DNA from: Hemileia vastatrix
Lineage: Eukaryota; Basidiomycota; Pucciniomycetes; Pucciniales; Zaghouaniaceae
Direction of reading: 5' to 3'
Assembly (NCBI GenBank): GCA_030280995.1
Contig: JASXTE010000015.1
Location: 23,022,501-23,086,500 of the forward strand
DNA: 64,000 nucleotides
Shown: in pieces, positions 25,001-36,836 of the stretch
How the letters are laid out: each line of letters opens with the position of its first letter
How positions within the stretch are numbered: the stretch's first letter is position 1
The notes under the pieces: generated by a model
Seen by the model: only the letters and a program-made list of their open reading frames with translations
The model's database searches: none
Told to the model about the DNA's origin: nothing
Position numbers and translations under genes: made by a program

Positions 25001-28000
25001 AAGTGTCCAGCACAAGTTCGGCCGAACTAGTGCTGGACACTTTTATGATGGAGAGTAGCTAGGGTGCAGGTCTTCTTCAGTTCAACTGTTATTTTTTTAA
25101 AACATGTCAAATGGTATTTGATCTTTCTGCGTTATTCATATTTTATTATCTGATTAATTTTTTGTCATTAGAATTTTATTAATTTTATTAGTATAGAAAA
25201 AACTTGTGCGCCAAACGCATGCCATGTTATATTACACCTTTTATAATATTATTAAAAAATTTTAAAAAAATATGAAAATGATTTCTTTTCCAAAATTATA
25301 AATTAATATCTAAATATAACATGAGTGATAAAAAAGTAAAGTAAAAGAGATCAAATATGAAAAAGAAAAATTCAAGAAAAATTCCTGCCTTCAAGAGCCA
25401 GTAGAGGTGTTGAAACAAATGGGTGCCATCAGGGCTAAATTTGATAAAATTTAATTTTTTTAAAGATAAAAAATTTTTCACCTGAGGTTTGGAAAAACTC
25501 AAGGTGGATAATTCAGCCATACCAAACTACTTCTAATGAATTTATTTAGCATTTTTTTAATTTAATTTCCACAGAGAGAATTGATCCCATCTGACTGCAC
25601 CTGAACAAAAGTGTCCAGCACAAGTTTGGCCGAACTTGTGCTGGACACTTTTATGATGGAGAGTAGCTAGGGTGGAAGTGTTTCTCAGTACATCAGTTTT
25701 TTGTTTTTCACATTTCTATTGGGTTTTTAACTTTTTTTTATCATTCATATTTATCTTATAATTAATTTTTTGTCACCATATATATTATTAATGTTTCTAC
25801 TATAGCAAAAACCTGCATGCCAAATGCAAAATTGGTGATGTTACAACTTTAATAATATTATTATATAAAGTTAAAAAAATATGAATATGTTTAGTTTTTA
25901 AAAAAATAAATTGATATTTAAAATTAAAAAGAGTAATAGAAAAGTAAAATGAAAATAAATGGGATCAAATACGAAATAAAAAATACAAGTAAAATTTTTA
26001 CTATCAAGAGCCAGAAGTGGTGTTGGGACAGTTGGGGACCCCTAGGTCAAGACTTGGTCTAAACTTACTTTTATGTATAGCTAACAAATTTTTAAATGAG
26101 GTTTCGACAGACTTCCAGGGGACAATTTTACAATATTAAACATTCTTTACTTCAATAATTGAGTGAAATATTATTTTTATTGCCATAGAGAGAATTTATC
26201 TCATATGACTTCATGCAACCAAAAGTGTCCAGCACAAGTTCGGCCGAACTTGTGCTGGACACTTTTATAATTGAGAGTAGGCATACAGCAAATCTTCTTA
26301 AACTCAAAAGGGATTTCTTATAAACATTTCCACTGGAATTTGATCTTTCTGTGTCTTTAAATTTACCATTTGATTAATTTTTTGTCATCATTATATTGTT
26401 AACGTTATTACTATAGTAATAACTTGTGTGAAAAATGCATACCAGGTGGTGTTCCACCTTTAATCATATATTATTAAATAAATTTATAAGAGTATGAAAA
26501 TTATTTATTTTAAAAATTAAAAATTGATATCCAAAGCAATATGAGCAATAAAAAAGTAAAATAAAAGGGATAAAATAAGAAAAAAAAATATAAGGAAAAT
26601 TCCCACTATCAATAACAAGTAGAGGTGTTAAATCAAATGTGCACCACCAGGGCTAAACTTGCACTATATTTTCTTTTTTGTTAAACCAAAGAAAGTGTCC
26701 TGATGAGTTTTGAAAATTCATCAGGAGGACATTTTGGCAATATCAAACTACTTATTGTGCAATGATTGAGCAAAATTTCATTTTCATTTCCATAGAGTAA
26801 ATTTATCCCATCTGACTGCATGCAACTAAAAGTGTCCAGCACAAGTTTGGCCGAACTTATGCTGGACACTTTTATGATGGTGAGTATCTAGGGTGCAGGT
26901 CTTCTTCAGTTCATCAGGTATTCCTTATAAACAAATCCACTTGTATATGATCTTTCTGTGTCATTCATATTTATCATTTGATTCATTGTTTTTCACCATT
27001 ATAATATTAATGTTATTAGTATTGAAAAAATTTATAAGCCAAATGCATACTGGGAGATGCTACATCTTTCATAATCTTATTAAATAAAAGTAAAAAAAAT
27101 ATGAAAATTATTAGTTTTACAATAAATAAATTTATATTTGAAAGAAAAAACAGGAATAAAAAAGTAAAATAAAAGTGATTAAATATGAAATTAAACATTC
27201 AAATAAAATTTCTGCCATCAAAGTTAATTTGAGTTTTCAGACCAAATTTGCACCACCAGTTCTAGATTTGGAATATGTTTTCTTGTTTTTAAAATTAATA
27301 AAAGTGTCCACCTGATGTTTTCCAAAAAATCAGGAGGATAGTATAGCAGTATAAAGCTACTTCTTGTGCAATGATTGAGCGAAAATTCATTTTAACTTCC
27401 ATTAAGTAAATTTATCCCATCTGACTGCATGCAACCAAAAGTCTCCAGCACAAGCTCAGCTGAAATTGTGCTGGACACTTTTATGATGGAGAGTAGCTAG
27501 GGTGCAAGTCTTCTTCAGTTAATCTTATATTCATTTTAAAAATGTCTATGGGTATTTGATCTTTCTGTGTCATCCATATTTATTATTTGATTATTTTTTA
27601 GTCACCATTATATTATTAATGTTTTTAGTATAGCAAAAAAATGTGTAATGAATGTACACTGGATGATTTTACAACTTTAATAATATAATATAATAAATAT
27701 AAAAAAATGTGAAAGTTATAAGTTTTACCAAAATAAAATTGATATTTAAAAGCTAAAGGATAAATAAAAGGGTAAGATTAAAATTAAAGAGATCAAACAT
27801 GAAATAAAGATATTAAGTATAATTTCTGCTATCATGAGCCAGTAGAGGCTTCAGAAAAAATGGGCACCATCATAGATTAACATGGATCAAATTTACTTTT
27901 TACCAAAGGAAAAAATTGTCTACCTTAGGTTTGGACAAACTTCCAGGGGACAATTTGTATATATAAAACTACTTTAAGTGCAATGATGGAGTGATAATTC

Positions 28001-29840
28001 AGTCTCATTTCCATCAAAAGAATTGATTGCGTCTGACAGCATGCAACCAAAAGTGTCCAACACAAGTTTGGCCAAACTTGTGCTGGACACTTTTATCATG
28101 AAGAGTAGCCAGGGTGCAAGTCATTTTTAATCATCTGAAATTTCTTATAAACATTTCCACTGTTATTAAACCTTTGTGCCTCACTCATATTTATCAATTG
28201 ATTAATTTTTTTTCACCATTATATTATTAATATTATCAGTATAGCAAAAAATTGTGTGCCAAATGAATACTGGGTGATGTTACACCTTTTATAATATTAT
28301 TAAATATAGGTAAAAAATTATGATAATGATTTTTTTTACAAAAAATAAACTTCTATCCAAAAGCAATATGAGAGGAATAAAGTAAAATAAAAGAAATCAA
28401 AGATGAAAATTAAAATCCAAGTTAAATTCCTGCCATAAACAGAAAAAAGAGATGTTGAATTAAATTAGAACAATCAGGGCTAAACTTGCACTAAATTTTC
28501 CTTTTTGTAAAAATAAAAAAAAATCCACTTGAGCTTTACCAAAACTTCAGCATGAACATTTTGCCATATCAAACTACTTCTAGTGTAATTTTATATCAAG
28601 AATTTATCTTCATTTCCATAGAGAGAATTGCTCTAATCTGACTGCACCTGACCATAAGTGTCCAGTACAAGCTCAGCCAAACTTGTGCTGGACACTTTTA
28701 TAATGGAGAGTAGCTAGGGTAGAATTTTTCTTCAGTTCATCTAGTAGTTCTTACAAACATGTCTACTGGTATTTTATATTTGTTCCTCACTCATTAATAT
28801 CATTTGATTAATTTTTGGTCACCATTATATTATTAATTTTATAAGTATAGAAAAAACTCATGTGCCAAATGCATACCAGGTGATGTTATGCCATTTATAA
28901 TATTATTAATTAAATGTATAAAAATATGAAAATAGTTTATTTTATAAATTATTAATTGGTATCCAAAAGAAATATTAGGAATAAAAAATTAAGTTTAAGG
29001 GATCAAATATGAAAAAAGAAATCCAAGTAATATTCCTACTATCAAAGGCCAGTAGAGGTGTTGAAGCGAATGAGAGCCATCAGGGATAAATTGTACTAAA
29101 TTGACTTTTTTTCAAAGATAAAAAATTGTGCACCTGTGGTTTGGATGAAATCTAGGTAGAAAATTTGGCTATGTAAAACTACTTCTAGTGAAGTTTTTTA
29201 TCCAAAAAAATTTTTTCATTGCCATAGTGAGAATTGATCTCATATGACTGCAACTGACCAAAAGTGTCCAGCACAAGTTTGGCCGAACTTGTGCTGGACA
29301 CTTTTTTGATGGTGAGTATCTAGGGTGCAGCTCTTCTTCAGTGCAACTGGTATTTTTTTAAAACATATCCACTGGTATTTGATCTTTCTGTTTTATTAAT
29401 ATATTATCATTTGATCAATTTTTTGTTACCAGTATATTATTATTTTTATTAGTATAGCAAAAAAACATGTGCCAAATGCTTACAGGGTGATGTTAAACCT
29501 TTAATAATTCTATTAAATACAGATAAAAAATTATGAAAATGATTTGTTTTACATAAAATCAATTGATATCTAAAATAAAAAAAAGGGATAAAAAGAAATA
29601 GGTTGAATAATAGGGATTTTATATGAAATTAAAAATTCAAGCTAAATGCCTACTTTCAAGGCTCAGAAGAGGTGTTGGATAAAATGGGCATCATCAGGAA
29701 TAAAAATTTACTTAATTTGATTTTTTTCCAATATTTAGTTGGACACTTTATCTATATCAAATTACTTCTAGTACCATGATTGACCAAATTAAATCCTCAT
29801 TTCCATATGCAGAATTGATCCCATATGGCTGGACCAGGCC
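22083..29840. repeat. Satellite-like array, ~605-bp monomers each with a 44-bp palindrome
   Basis: About 13 head-to-tail monomers. The palindrome arms read AGTGTCCAGCACAAGTT then CGGC at the centre, followed by the exact complement. GTGTCC-type starts lie near 22601, 23181, 23792, 24401, 25003, 25611, 26225, 26832, 27441, 28053, 28658, 29264 and 29844. The spacing is 580-614 bp. Before each palindrome stands GAATTGATCCCATCTGACTG and after it ATGATGGAGAGTAGCTAGGGT. A second, worn palindrome based on GTCCACCTGAGGTTT lies about 100-140 bp upstream (best at 26695-26735). The remaining ~370 bp is AT-rich and diverges more between monomers. No protein is encoded. Transcripts of either strand would form a hairpin of about 20 base pairs per monomer. 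Function is unknown: satellite, protein-binding array and small-RNA source are all possible. Confidence 0.95.
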
Positions 29841-30490
29841 AAAGGTGTCAACCACAAGTTTGAGAATTCTTCTGGTGGACACTTTTATGATGGACAGTAG
29901 TAGGGTGCAAGTCTTCTTTAGTTAATCTAGTATTCCTCATAAACATTTCCAACTTATTTTTGGCCAAAAATCAGGTGGAAAGTTTTTCCATATAAAATTA
30001 CTTCTAATGCCATGATTGACTAAAAATTGATTCTCATTACCATATACAGAGTTGATCCCATATGACTGGATCTGGAAAAAGTGTCACCACAATTTTTGAT
30101 AAACTTAAGTTTGAAAATTTTTTGATGGAAAGTAATTGCAAGTCTTCTTCATTTCATCAAGTAATCCTCATAAAAATTTCCACCTGTATTTTGGCCAAAC
30201 TTCAGGTGGACGCTTTGGCCATATTAAATTAATTCTAGTTCCATGTTGATAAAAAACTGATACTTATTGCCATATATAGATATTAAACCCATCAGAATGT
30301 GCCTTTCCAAAAGTGTCTACCTGAATTATGACTAAACCTCAGTTGGACACTTTTATGATGCAGAGTAGCTAGGGCAAAAGTATTCTTCAGTTAATTTGGT
30401 ATTCATAATAAATTTATCCTCCTGAAGTTTATCCTAACTTGAGGTGGACAATTTCGGAAAGCACCAGTTAGTCACTATCCATCAAAAAAG
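29841..30490. repeat. Short-period tail of the palindrome array
   Basis: Here the palindrome-type motifs recur at about 29844, 30081, 30313 and 30490, every ~235 bp and finally ~177 bp. The ~370-bp AT-rich part of the long monomers is missing. Units alternate a worn form of the main palindrome with the second motif (TTGGCCAAACTTCAGGTGGA at 30191). This could be the ancestral unit before insertion of the AT-rich part, or a deletion derivative. Confidence 0.75.
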
Positions 30491-30680
30491 TGTTCACCAA
30501 AATTTTGGCTAAACTTGTGGTGGACCCCTTTGATCAGCCACAGTCAGATGTGATCAACTCTTTAGATGGGAATGAGGATGATGTTTTTGGTCAATCATGG
30601 AAATAGAAGTAGTGTGATGTGGCCAAATTACCCCCCTGAAGGTCAGAAAAACCTCAGAAGGACACTTTTTAGCAGGTAGT
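30491..30680. repeat. Inverted terminal unit of the palindrome array
   Basis: After the last palindrome-like motif the orientation flips. CAGTCAGATGTGATCAACTC, CATGGAAATAGAAGTAGT and GTGATGTGGCCAAATT are reverse complements of the GAATTGATC..TCTGACTG, ACTACTTCTA..CCATGATTGA and TTTGCCATATCAAAC parts of the monomer. The flip occurs at a palindrome, as expected for hairpin-mediated inversion. Confidence 0.75.
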
Positions 30681-31004
30681 AACTGAGAAAAATCCATTTA
30701 TCAGAAGGAAAATCTTTTATTGGATAGATGCCAAGGTTTCATACTTGTGTATTATGGTCAGTATTAATTTTGAAAGTGTCTGTCCAAGCAATTTCATTGC
30801 CCATCATGACTCATTTTGTTTTAAATGTTTCAAACTGCGTGATACAGTATTAAGGTGTCACATAGTATAATTAAGTTCTATTACGTGCCCTCCTATGATG
30901 CCTAAATTTATAATTTAATATCTTACATAATAATTTTTTTTATATAAATTCATCAATATTTTATTTTATTATCAAATTTAATAGAGCAAGTATCCTGAAT
31001 TATT
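30681..31004. other. No feature seen
   Basis: AT-rich transition between the palindrome array and the next MITE. No coding or repeat signal was recognised. Confidence 0.4.
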
Positions 31005-31254
31005 ATATATGCATAAGCTTAGGTTAGATCAATTTGTTCTCATCAGAGGACCAAAATCAAGTTCTGGAGGATCAACTTGTGCATAATTTGGAATCAGTTG
31101 ATATTCTGTCTATAATCAATCTGAGAATAAATGTAGATCTAACTCTAATTTACTTATGTTTATAAAGTATTCATAAACCTGGCATATTTAAGGGACACTC
31201 TAAATTTCAAGAGAGGGGATTGCTAGCAATTCACCCCTAGATTTCCTGTGGTGT
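31005..31254 (+). mobile_element. MITE right end (TGTGGTG family), copy 3
   Basis: It aligns with copies 1 and 2 and has the best preserved end: GGGGATTGCTAGCAATTC then ACCCC..GATTTCCTGTGGTG, followed by TTA. The palindrome ATTGCTAGCAAT sits about 30 bp inside the terminus. Confidence 0.65.
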
Positions 31255-32158
31255 TAGTTTGGCTTAGATACCTCAGTGAATCAGATTTAAAATCAACTAG
31301 CTGCCCATCTACCTTTTTGTTCTATCTCATCTTTTATGCTTGCCTATCTTATCATTTACCTCTTTCTCTAACCAATTATATTCATAAAAAGTTAAGACAA
31401 ATTCAAAACACCCTTATTTCTTTGTTTAAAATGTTTCAAATATTTTTAAACTGACAATCTTGAAATCACTTTCAATGAAAAATATATTTCTGCTTGGGAC
31501 AAGATTAAGCATTAATGAAGAGATGGGGAAAAATTAAAGCTACTGGTGTTCTTCTGAGGAGTGTGAAAATGAGAAGGATGAGCCATCTCAAGTGGAAGGC
31601 AATGGGGCCTGTTGCATTTATTATTTCTTTGTTTCACCTATTTGTACACTTTTCCTGATATAAATGTTGTGCTGTCCATCAAAAATAATTCTAAATATTA
31701 TCTGGGATTAAAGAATTGGTTTGGGTTGATTCAGTGCTCACTGGCGGTGGCTGAGAAAGGTTCATAGTATCACAAAAATTAAAAGCAAATTAAGTGGAAC
31801 AGTAAGTATCATGAAATTTTTAAAGCTAAACTGAAATCCCCTAGTATTATTTTATTTGTTCCTTCCTGCATGCCCCCAGCTAGGTGATATTTTATGAAGT
31901 AAAAAAGAAAGTGAAGATAAAAGAAAATGAATAATAGAAAAATACTTAACATTGAGGGAGGAATGATAGACTTATTGATGGGAAAGAAGTTCAAGGAGTT
32001 CAAACTGATGCTCCAGAAAAATGGTGGCATTCACAAATGTGTGTTGTTTTTTCATTGGCATTCACAGTGGCTTTCAAACATTTTATGTAAACCCAATGCA
32101 AAACTCTGGGTTACAATTGCATTGGGAAAACCAGCAATTTTTTTGTGGTGTTAGTTAA
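31255..32158. other. AT-rich stretch ending in a MITE terminus
   Basis: No convincing gene. From about 32062 to 32157 (CATTCACAG..ATTTTATGTAAACCCAAT..CCAGCAATTTTTTTGTGGTG, then TTA) it is the complement of 20666-20760, so it is a right-hand MITE end. Its left partner was not found. Confidence 0.5.
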
Positions 32159-32194
32159 CAAAAAATTGATGAAAATCATTTTTTAATGAAAGAG

Positions 32195-32420
32195 TAGCTG
32201 GGGGGGGTAAAGGGTGTATTGCAGGGAGATTTTATGGGGACCAGGGGGAAAGGTTGAAGTGGGTTTAGAGGGGTTTAAGGGGTTTTGGAGGGGTTTGGTG
32301 AGTGTTTGGGGTGTATTTTAGGGGTGTTTGAGGGGTGTTTTGGTGGTGTTTTTGAGGTGTTTTGGTGAGGGGTTGGGAGGTTGGAGGCAGTTTGTAGTGG
32401 GCTTTGGAAAAGTTTTACAA
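32195..32420. repeat. G-rich low-complexity block
   Basis: Repeated GGGGTTT, GGGGTGTTT and GGAGGGG words, the opposite strand version of the blocks at 20395 and 41337. It adjoins a MITE terminus at 32158. A ~53-bp duplication (GGGACCAATGAG..TTTTACA) follows at 32430-32520. The block is not a regular telomere repeat because unit lengths vary. Confidence 0.8.
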
Positions 32421-32694
32421 GGGGAGAAAGGGGACCAATGAGGGAGTAATGAAAAAATTGACAGAAAACTTTTACAGGGACCAATGAGTTAGTCATTAAA
32501 AATTGACTGAAAAGTTTTACAACTTCTTTTAAAATTTATCTTTTTTATTATTTTTTTGTGCAGAATTGACCAAAAAAATCCTTAAATTCAAGTAAAGTAA
32601 TAAGAAAATTTTTAAGGTCTTTAAATTTAAATTTTGTGAGTTTTTATATAATTATAAAATAAATTGATGTTTTTTTGGCTAGTAAATTTTTTTT

Positions 32695-35440
32695 TTTTGA
32701 AAAAAATTTCTGTTTCTTCTGATTCAAGCCTTACACCTCTATCTTCATCTTTATCTTCTTTATCTTTTTCTTCAAAATTTACTTCATTTCAATCATCAAA
32801 AAAAAATTCAGAAAAATTATTAAAAAAAAATTAATAAAAAAAAGTTATGTTTCTTCTTACTCAATTCTTACACGTCTATCTTCATCTTTATCTTCTTTAT
32901 CATCTTCTTCAATCTCTAATTTATTTCAATCCTCTTCAAAATCTTCAAACATAACAAATAATGTTTTATCTTATCAAAATAAAAGAATTATAAAAAAATG
33001 TACTTGAAAACTACATTTGGACATATATCAAACATTATGTATTATAAAACTAAATTCAATAAAAAAAATATCCCAAGAATTTACCAGAAGAAATCAAATA
33101 TCTAACCAGATTAGAAGTTGATTAAGTTAAGGCTGTAATCAGTAATGCTTTTAAACCTCAATTTATTTACAAAAATTATTCTTTTGATGGTTTAAAAGAT
33201 GAATCTCTTAATCAACTATCCAATCTCATCACCACACTATATCAAATGGATTTGAATGGTTTACCAACAAGAAATAATAATTTGATAGGTGGCATGATGA
33301 TTTGTTTTGGATGGATACCAGGATCTATTAAAGGTTATTCTCTTGGCAAGTCTAATCATTTTTATTGTCTCATTCTCAATATAGCTCACTCATTTTAATT
33401 CTATAGGTGTCAGGCTAAGGTCAATTACAAGGACGTGAACTAGCTTGAATAGTCAGTTGTCTAGAAGATTTTAATGGTCCTATATGAATACTGTAGTATT
33501 AATCCACTTAGTTGTAAAATAAAATCAAATATAAAGGTCTCAGTAATATAATTCTCACTATTCTTATATATGGCTTACAATCTTTGTAGTTGGTAGAAAA
33601 ATAGATTATATAAATTCAGATACTATTCAAAAGTCTCATAAAAGTACTAATTGATATGTATTGTAATTGATTTGGTTATATTGGTTAAATTGTAATGATA
33701 AAGAATGAAGAAACACAACCCAAAAACCTCCTCCTTTTATACACACTGAGTTCCCCAATGATTCCCTTGATGTACCACCCAATACACAGTTAATGACGCC
33801 TCTAAACAACTAATAGACATGCCCATCAACATTTCCAGTAACCCATGAAATAATTAGAAGAGTAACAACTGCCAAAATCCTGTAATAATAAGGGAAATCC
33901 ATCAGAATTAAAGAAAAAGACAAAAAGAGAGTATATGCGTATAAAACAATAATATTAAAGACTAAAGGAGACTTTTTTAAGGTTAATAATAGCTTAATAA
34001 TAAGGGGTATTTACTGCAGAAATAATGGGGCTAATCCTGACATTATACTACGTGAAATTCCCATTCAAAAATAACCAAAATTGACTGAGAAACCACCCAA
34101 AAACTTAAAAAAGAGTGTGAGATGTGGGGTAATTACATGCAGTTCTTGGCAGGCGCTTGCAGGGGTAAATCCTTGACTAAAATTAGGCGAATTTAAGCGT
34201 GGTGATGAAATAAAGTGCCAAGAGTGAGGTTATTAATGAAATTAGTGCATATAAACAAGGTCAATGCATTATTAATTAAGCTAGGACACTAAATAAGCGC
34301 CTGTTGCCTATTTTAGTGTGTTTCCCCACAGTGGGCGTAGAATGTGGGGTAATTATAGTGTGAAAAAGCTAACTTTGCTAAAAATGAAGCTATTCACACG
34401 GGAAAAAAGCAGGCAGTATGTGGCCAGTACACAGAAGCCATTTCTGGCATAAAAAACACCAAATTTGAAAAGTGTTATTTTTATGCATTTAAATAGCCAA
34501 ATCAATAGTTCTAAATGAGCCCAATTGATCTGTCAAAGCGCAATTTTGATATTCTCAATTTTATAGCGCATATAGTCAACTTTTAAGTGAAATAAAGCGC
34601 ATTTCTTGTTTTTTGCATAAAACAGTGAATATAACAGCTTTAAGTGTACTTAAAAATTATGTAGCCTTATACTTAAGGTTCTTAAGATTACCCTAACATA
34701 TTCCAACTTAATATTAAGTACATAAGACCTATAAAAGGTGGATATATGCGTGTATATAAAGTGTTATAATGGCATTTTTTGTGTATTATCATAATTTTAC
34801 TTATGTATACTATTTGTGTACTCTTATTTATTATTCCCATGTATAGTTCATTTGTTTAACATTACTTTTTACTCAGTCCTGGAGATATACAGGCTGACAA
34901 TAGGCATCTATTTTTTTCTCAAAAATTTATCTAAAGTTGAAATATATAACAATTTTCAAAAATGGGACTCTTTACCTTCCTTTAATTCTTTTCTTGATCT
35001 TTGACTTAAAAAATCTGTAATAAAGCCTTTCAAAAAAATTACAAACTTTCAATAGAGTAGAAATACCAAATTAGTGTGATTCTGAATGGGAAGAGATTAG
35101 AAATGAGTAACTATTGTTTTCTAATGTTATAATTACTCATTCAGGATTTCATAACAAGATACACACCAATTTGGATGATGCCAATTATCTTACTTTGGGG
35201 ATCTTCTCTTATATCAATCCTATTACTGGAAAACCCATTCCTTCAACAGCTAAGATCAAAGGGCATGGTTTATATTTCCTGGATCATATTTGTATGATTG
35301 ATTTTGGATTAGGAAATGGAATCATTGGATCAGTTTGGAGCTCTTCTCACAATAATCGCCAAATAACAAAAACTCCACCAGGTTTTTAATCTCATCACAA
35401 ATTTACTCATTTTGGCTGCTCCTTCCAAAAAGTTCAAAAT
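32695..35440 (+). pseudogene. Tet-like 2OG-Fe(II) oxygenase gene split by a solo LTR
   Basis: The 5' half (about 32700-33400) begins with a Ser/Lys-rich region duplicated in tandem (~165 bp). It continues with a frame containing LPEEIKYLTRLEVD and GGMMICFGWIPGSIKGYSLGK. The 1492-bp solo LTR interrupts it at 33408. The 3' half (34905-35440) contains GFHNKIHTNLDDANYLTLGIF, HGLYF, MIDFGLGNGIIGSVWSSSHNN and, after a stop at 35387, KFTHFGCSFQKVQ. This is the TET/JBP-like order of iron His, glycine-rich strand, second His and the F-T-(R/H)-F-G-C-S motif. The 2-oxoglutarate-binding Arg appears as His, and Asn replaces the expected HxD Asp, so it is inactive on several counts. TET/JBP enzymes oxidise 5-methylcytosine. 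In basidiomycetes these genes expand together with transposons. Confidence 0.55.
33408..34899 (+). mobile_element. Solo LTR, family 1, copy 2 (1492 bp, TSD ATAGG)
   Basis: It starts TGTCAGGC and ends GGCTGACA, flanked by ATAGG on both sides (33403-33407 and 34900-34904). It is nearly identical to 10682-12180 along its whole length. The different target duplications show two independent insertions rather than the two LTRs of one element. It lies inside the Tet-like gene. Confidence 0.93.
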
Positions 35441-35679
35441 CTAAGCTAAAGGATAAACAAGGTAAAAAAAAAGAAGGTAAAAGTAATATATTTAATAATT
35501 TTTTAGTTAGATCAATAAAGTATGGGGATTTTTAAAGTCATCATATGTTTTTTATTATTTCATAAATTTTTAATAAATAAATCTGATATATCAATTTACT
35601 AAACTAAAGTAATGAGCCAAAAACTTTGAGTTGTATTAACAGTAATCATGATAGCATTAAATTTTTTCATAGGGTTCAT

Positions 35680-36836
35680 CTAGAATATATCTTTGGAAAG
35701 TCCCAAAATTATTTTCTAGACTTTTTCTGCATTTTGGCTTGAGGAATTTCCATTACTTTAAAACTAGTAAATTTGATTTATCTTATTTATTTATTCATAA
35801 ATTAATGGAATTATAAAGAATTTTGGTGATTTTCACCCCTTACTTCAATAAAATTCAGGGGTGGGTATTGCCAAATTTTCAAATCTTAAATTAAAAATTA
35901 ATGACTTAGAAAAAATTGGTGATACCCACCCCTTGCTTCAATAAAATTCAGGGGAGGTTATTGCCAAATTTTTTAAACAGATATAGAATTTTGTTGACTT
36001 AGCTTTATTTAGAAATATAAATTGGTGGGGATGTGAAAAACCTATGTTGGGGATGAGTATTGTTACACAGGTGTCAGTATTATTTTAACATCTGGAATTC
36101 CAAAAGTGCATAATTTTAGATTCCAGTAATGAAAAATGGTGTTATCAGAATCTCATGATATAAATATTTCTGATAAATTTAAAAGGAATTATTAAAGCCT
36201 TTCCCCAATCATTAACCAAATAAACAATCGATAAATTATAAAATTCAAGTAATTTTTTAATGTCCTTATAAGATTGGCCATTTTTTATACATTCTCACCA
36301 GAAAAAAATGTGGGAACCTGATAGCAGGTGCCAATCCCTATCTTTTATTTGATTCAGCTTTAACTCAGTTTTAATTCTTCTGAGAAGACTGTGCACCAAA
36401 AAATGAGCATTCAAGCTCATGTGGTATCAAATCTGTGTTATGCCTGACTCACAAATGGATAGAGGGGTTGGAACTTGCTAGAAGGTTCTGGCTGTTTTTT
36501 GTGGTGTCTGTAATGATTTTTTTTTAATTTCTTGTTTTTCCAAGTCAAGACTGGCCATTTCTCTTTGAAATTCACAGTCTTTTGTTTCCTCCAAGAAAAG
36601 TTGAGCTCTTTCCATATCCTCTGCCTCAAAATTAGCCTTTTCAAAATTTGATTGAAGGAAAAAAAATTCCTTCAATTCTAAGGCATGTTGATCTTTCATT
36701 ATCATATGATCAAACTTCATCTTCTCAAAGTCATGGTCATTTTTTTGAATATAGGATTTTTCTGAGAAAATTTAATACAAATAAATAAATAATTATGTTA
36801 TTGAAGAAGGTAAATAGTGAGACAATCTTACTTATT
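35680..36836 (-). pseudogene. Harbinger element II, 3' half of accessory gene
   Basis: It aligns with 42745-43550 of element III. The same duplicated non-coding segment is present (CACCCCTTACTTCAATAAAA at 35836 and 35926; in III near 42875 and 42965). The last exon encodes KMKFDHMIMKDQHALELKEF then EFQREMASLDLEKQE, matching KMKFDHMLRKDQQALDLEEK of the intact gene. Frameshifts follow. The homology stops at 36836 inside the second intron, where a TGCTAGCA-type inverted end begins. The other half of the same gene resumes at 47004. Confidence 0.8.

Noticed and set aside
22083..30680. Regular palindromes taken as a CRISPR-like array
   Set aside because: Spacing is ~605 bp, spacers are homologous rather than unique, and the context is eukaryotic.
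32195..32420. Internal telomere repeat
   Set aside because: G-runs and spacers vary in length, with no constant TTAGGG-type unit.
10682..34899. The two family-1 LTRs as the ends of one 24-kb retrotransposon
   Set aside because: Each copy has its own 5-bp target duplication, and the interior shows no matching gag-pol.
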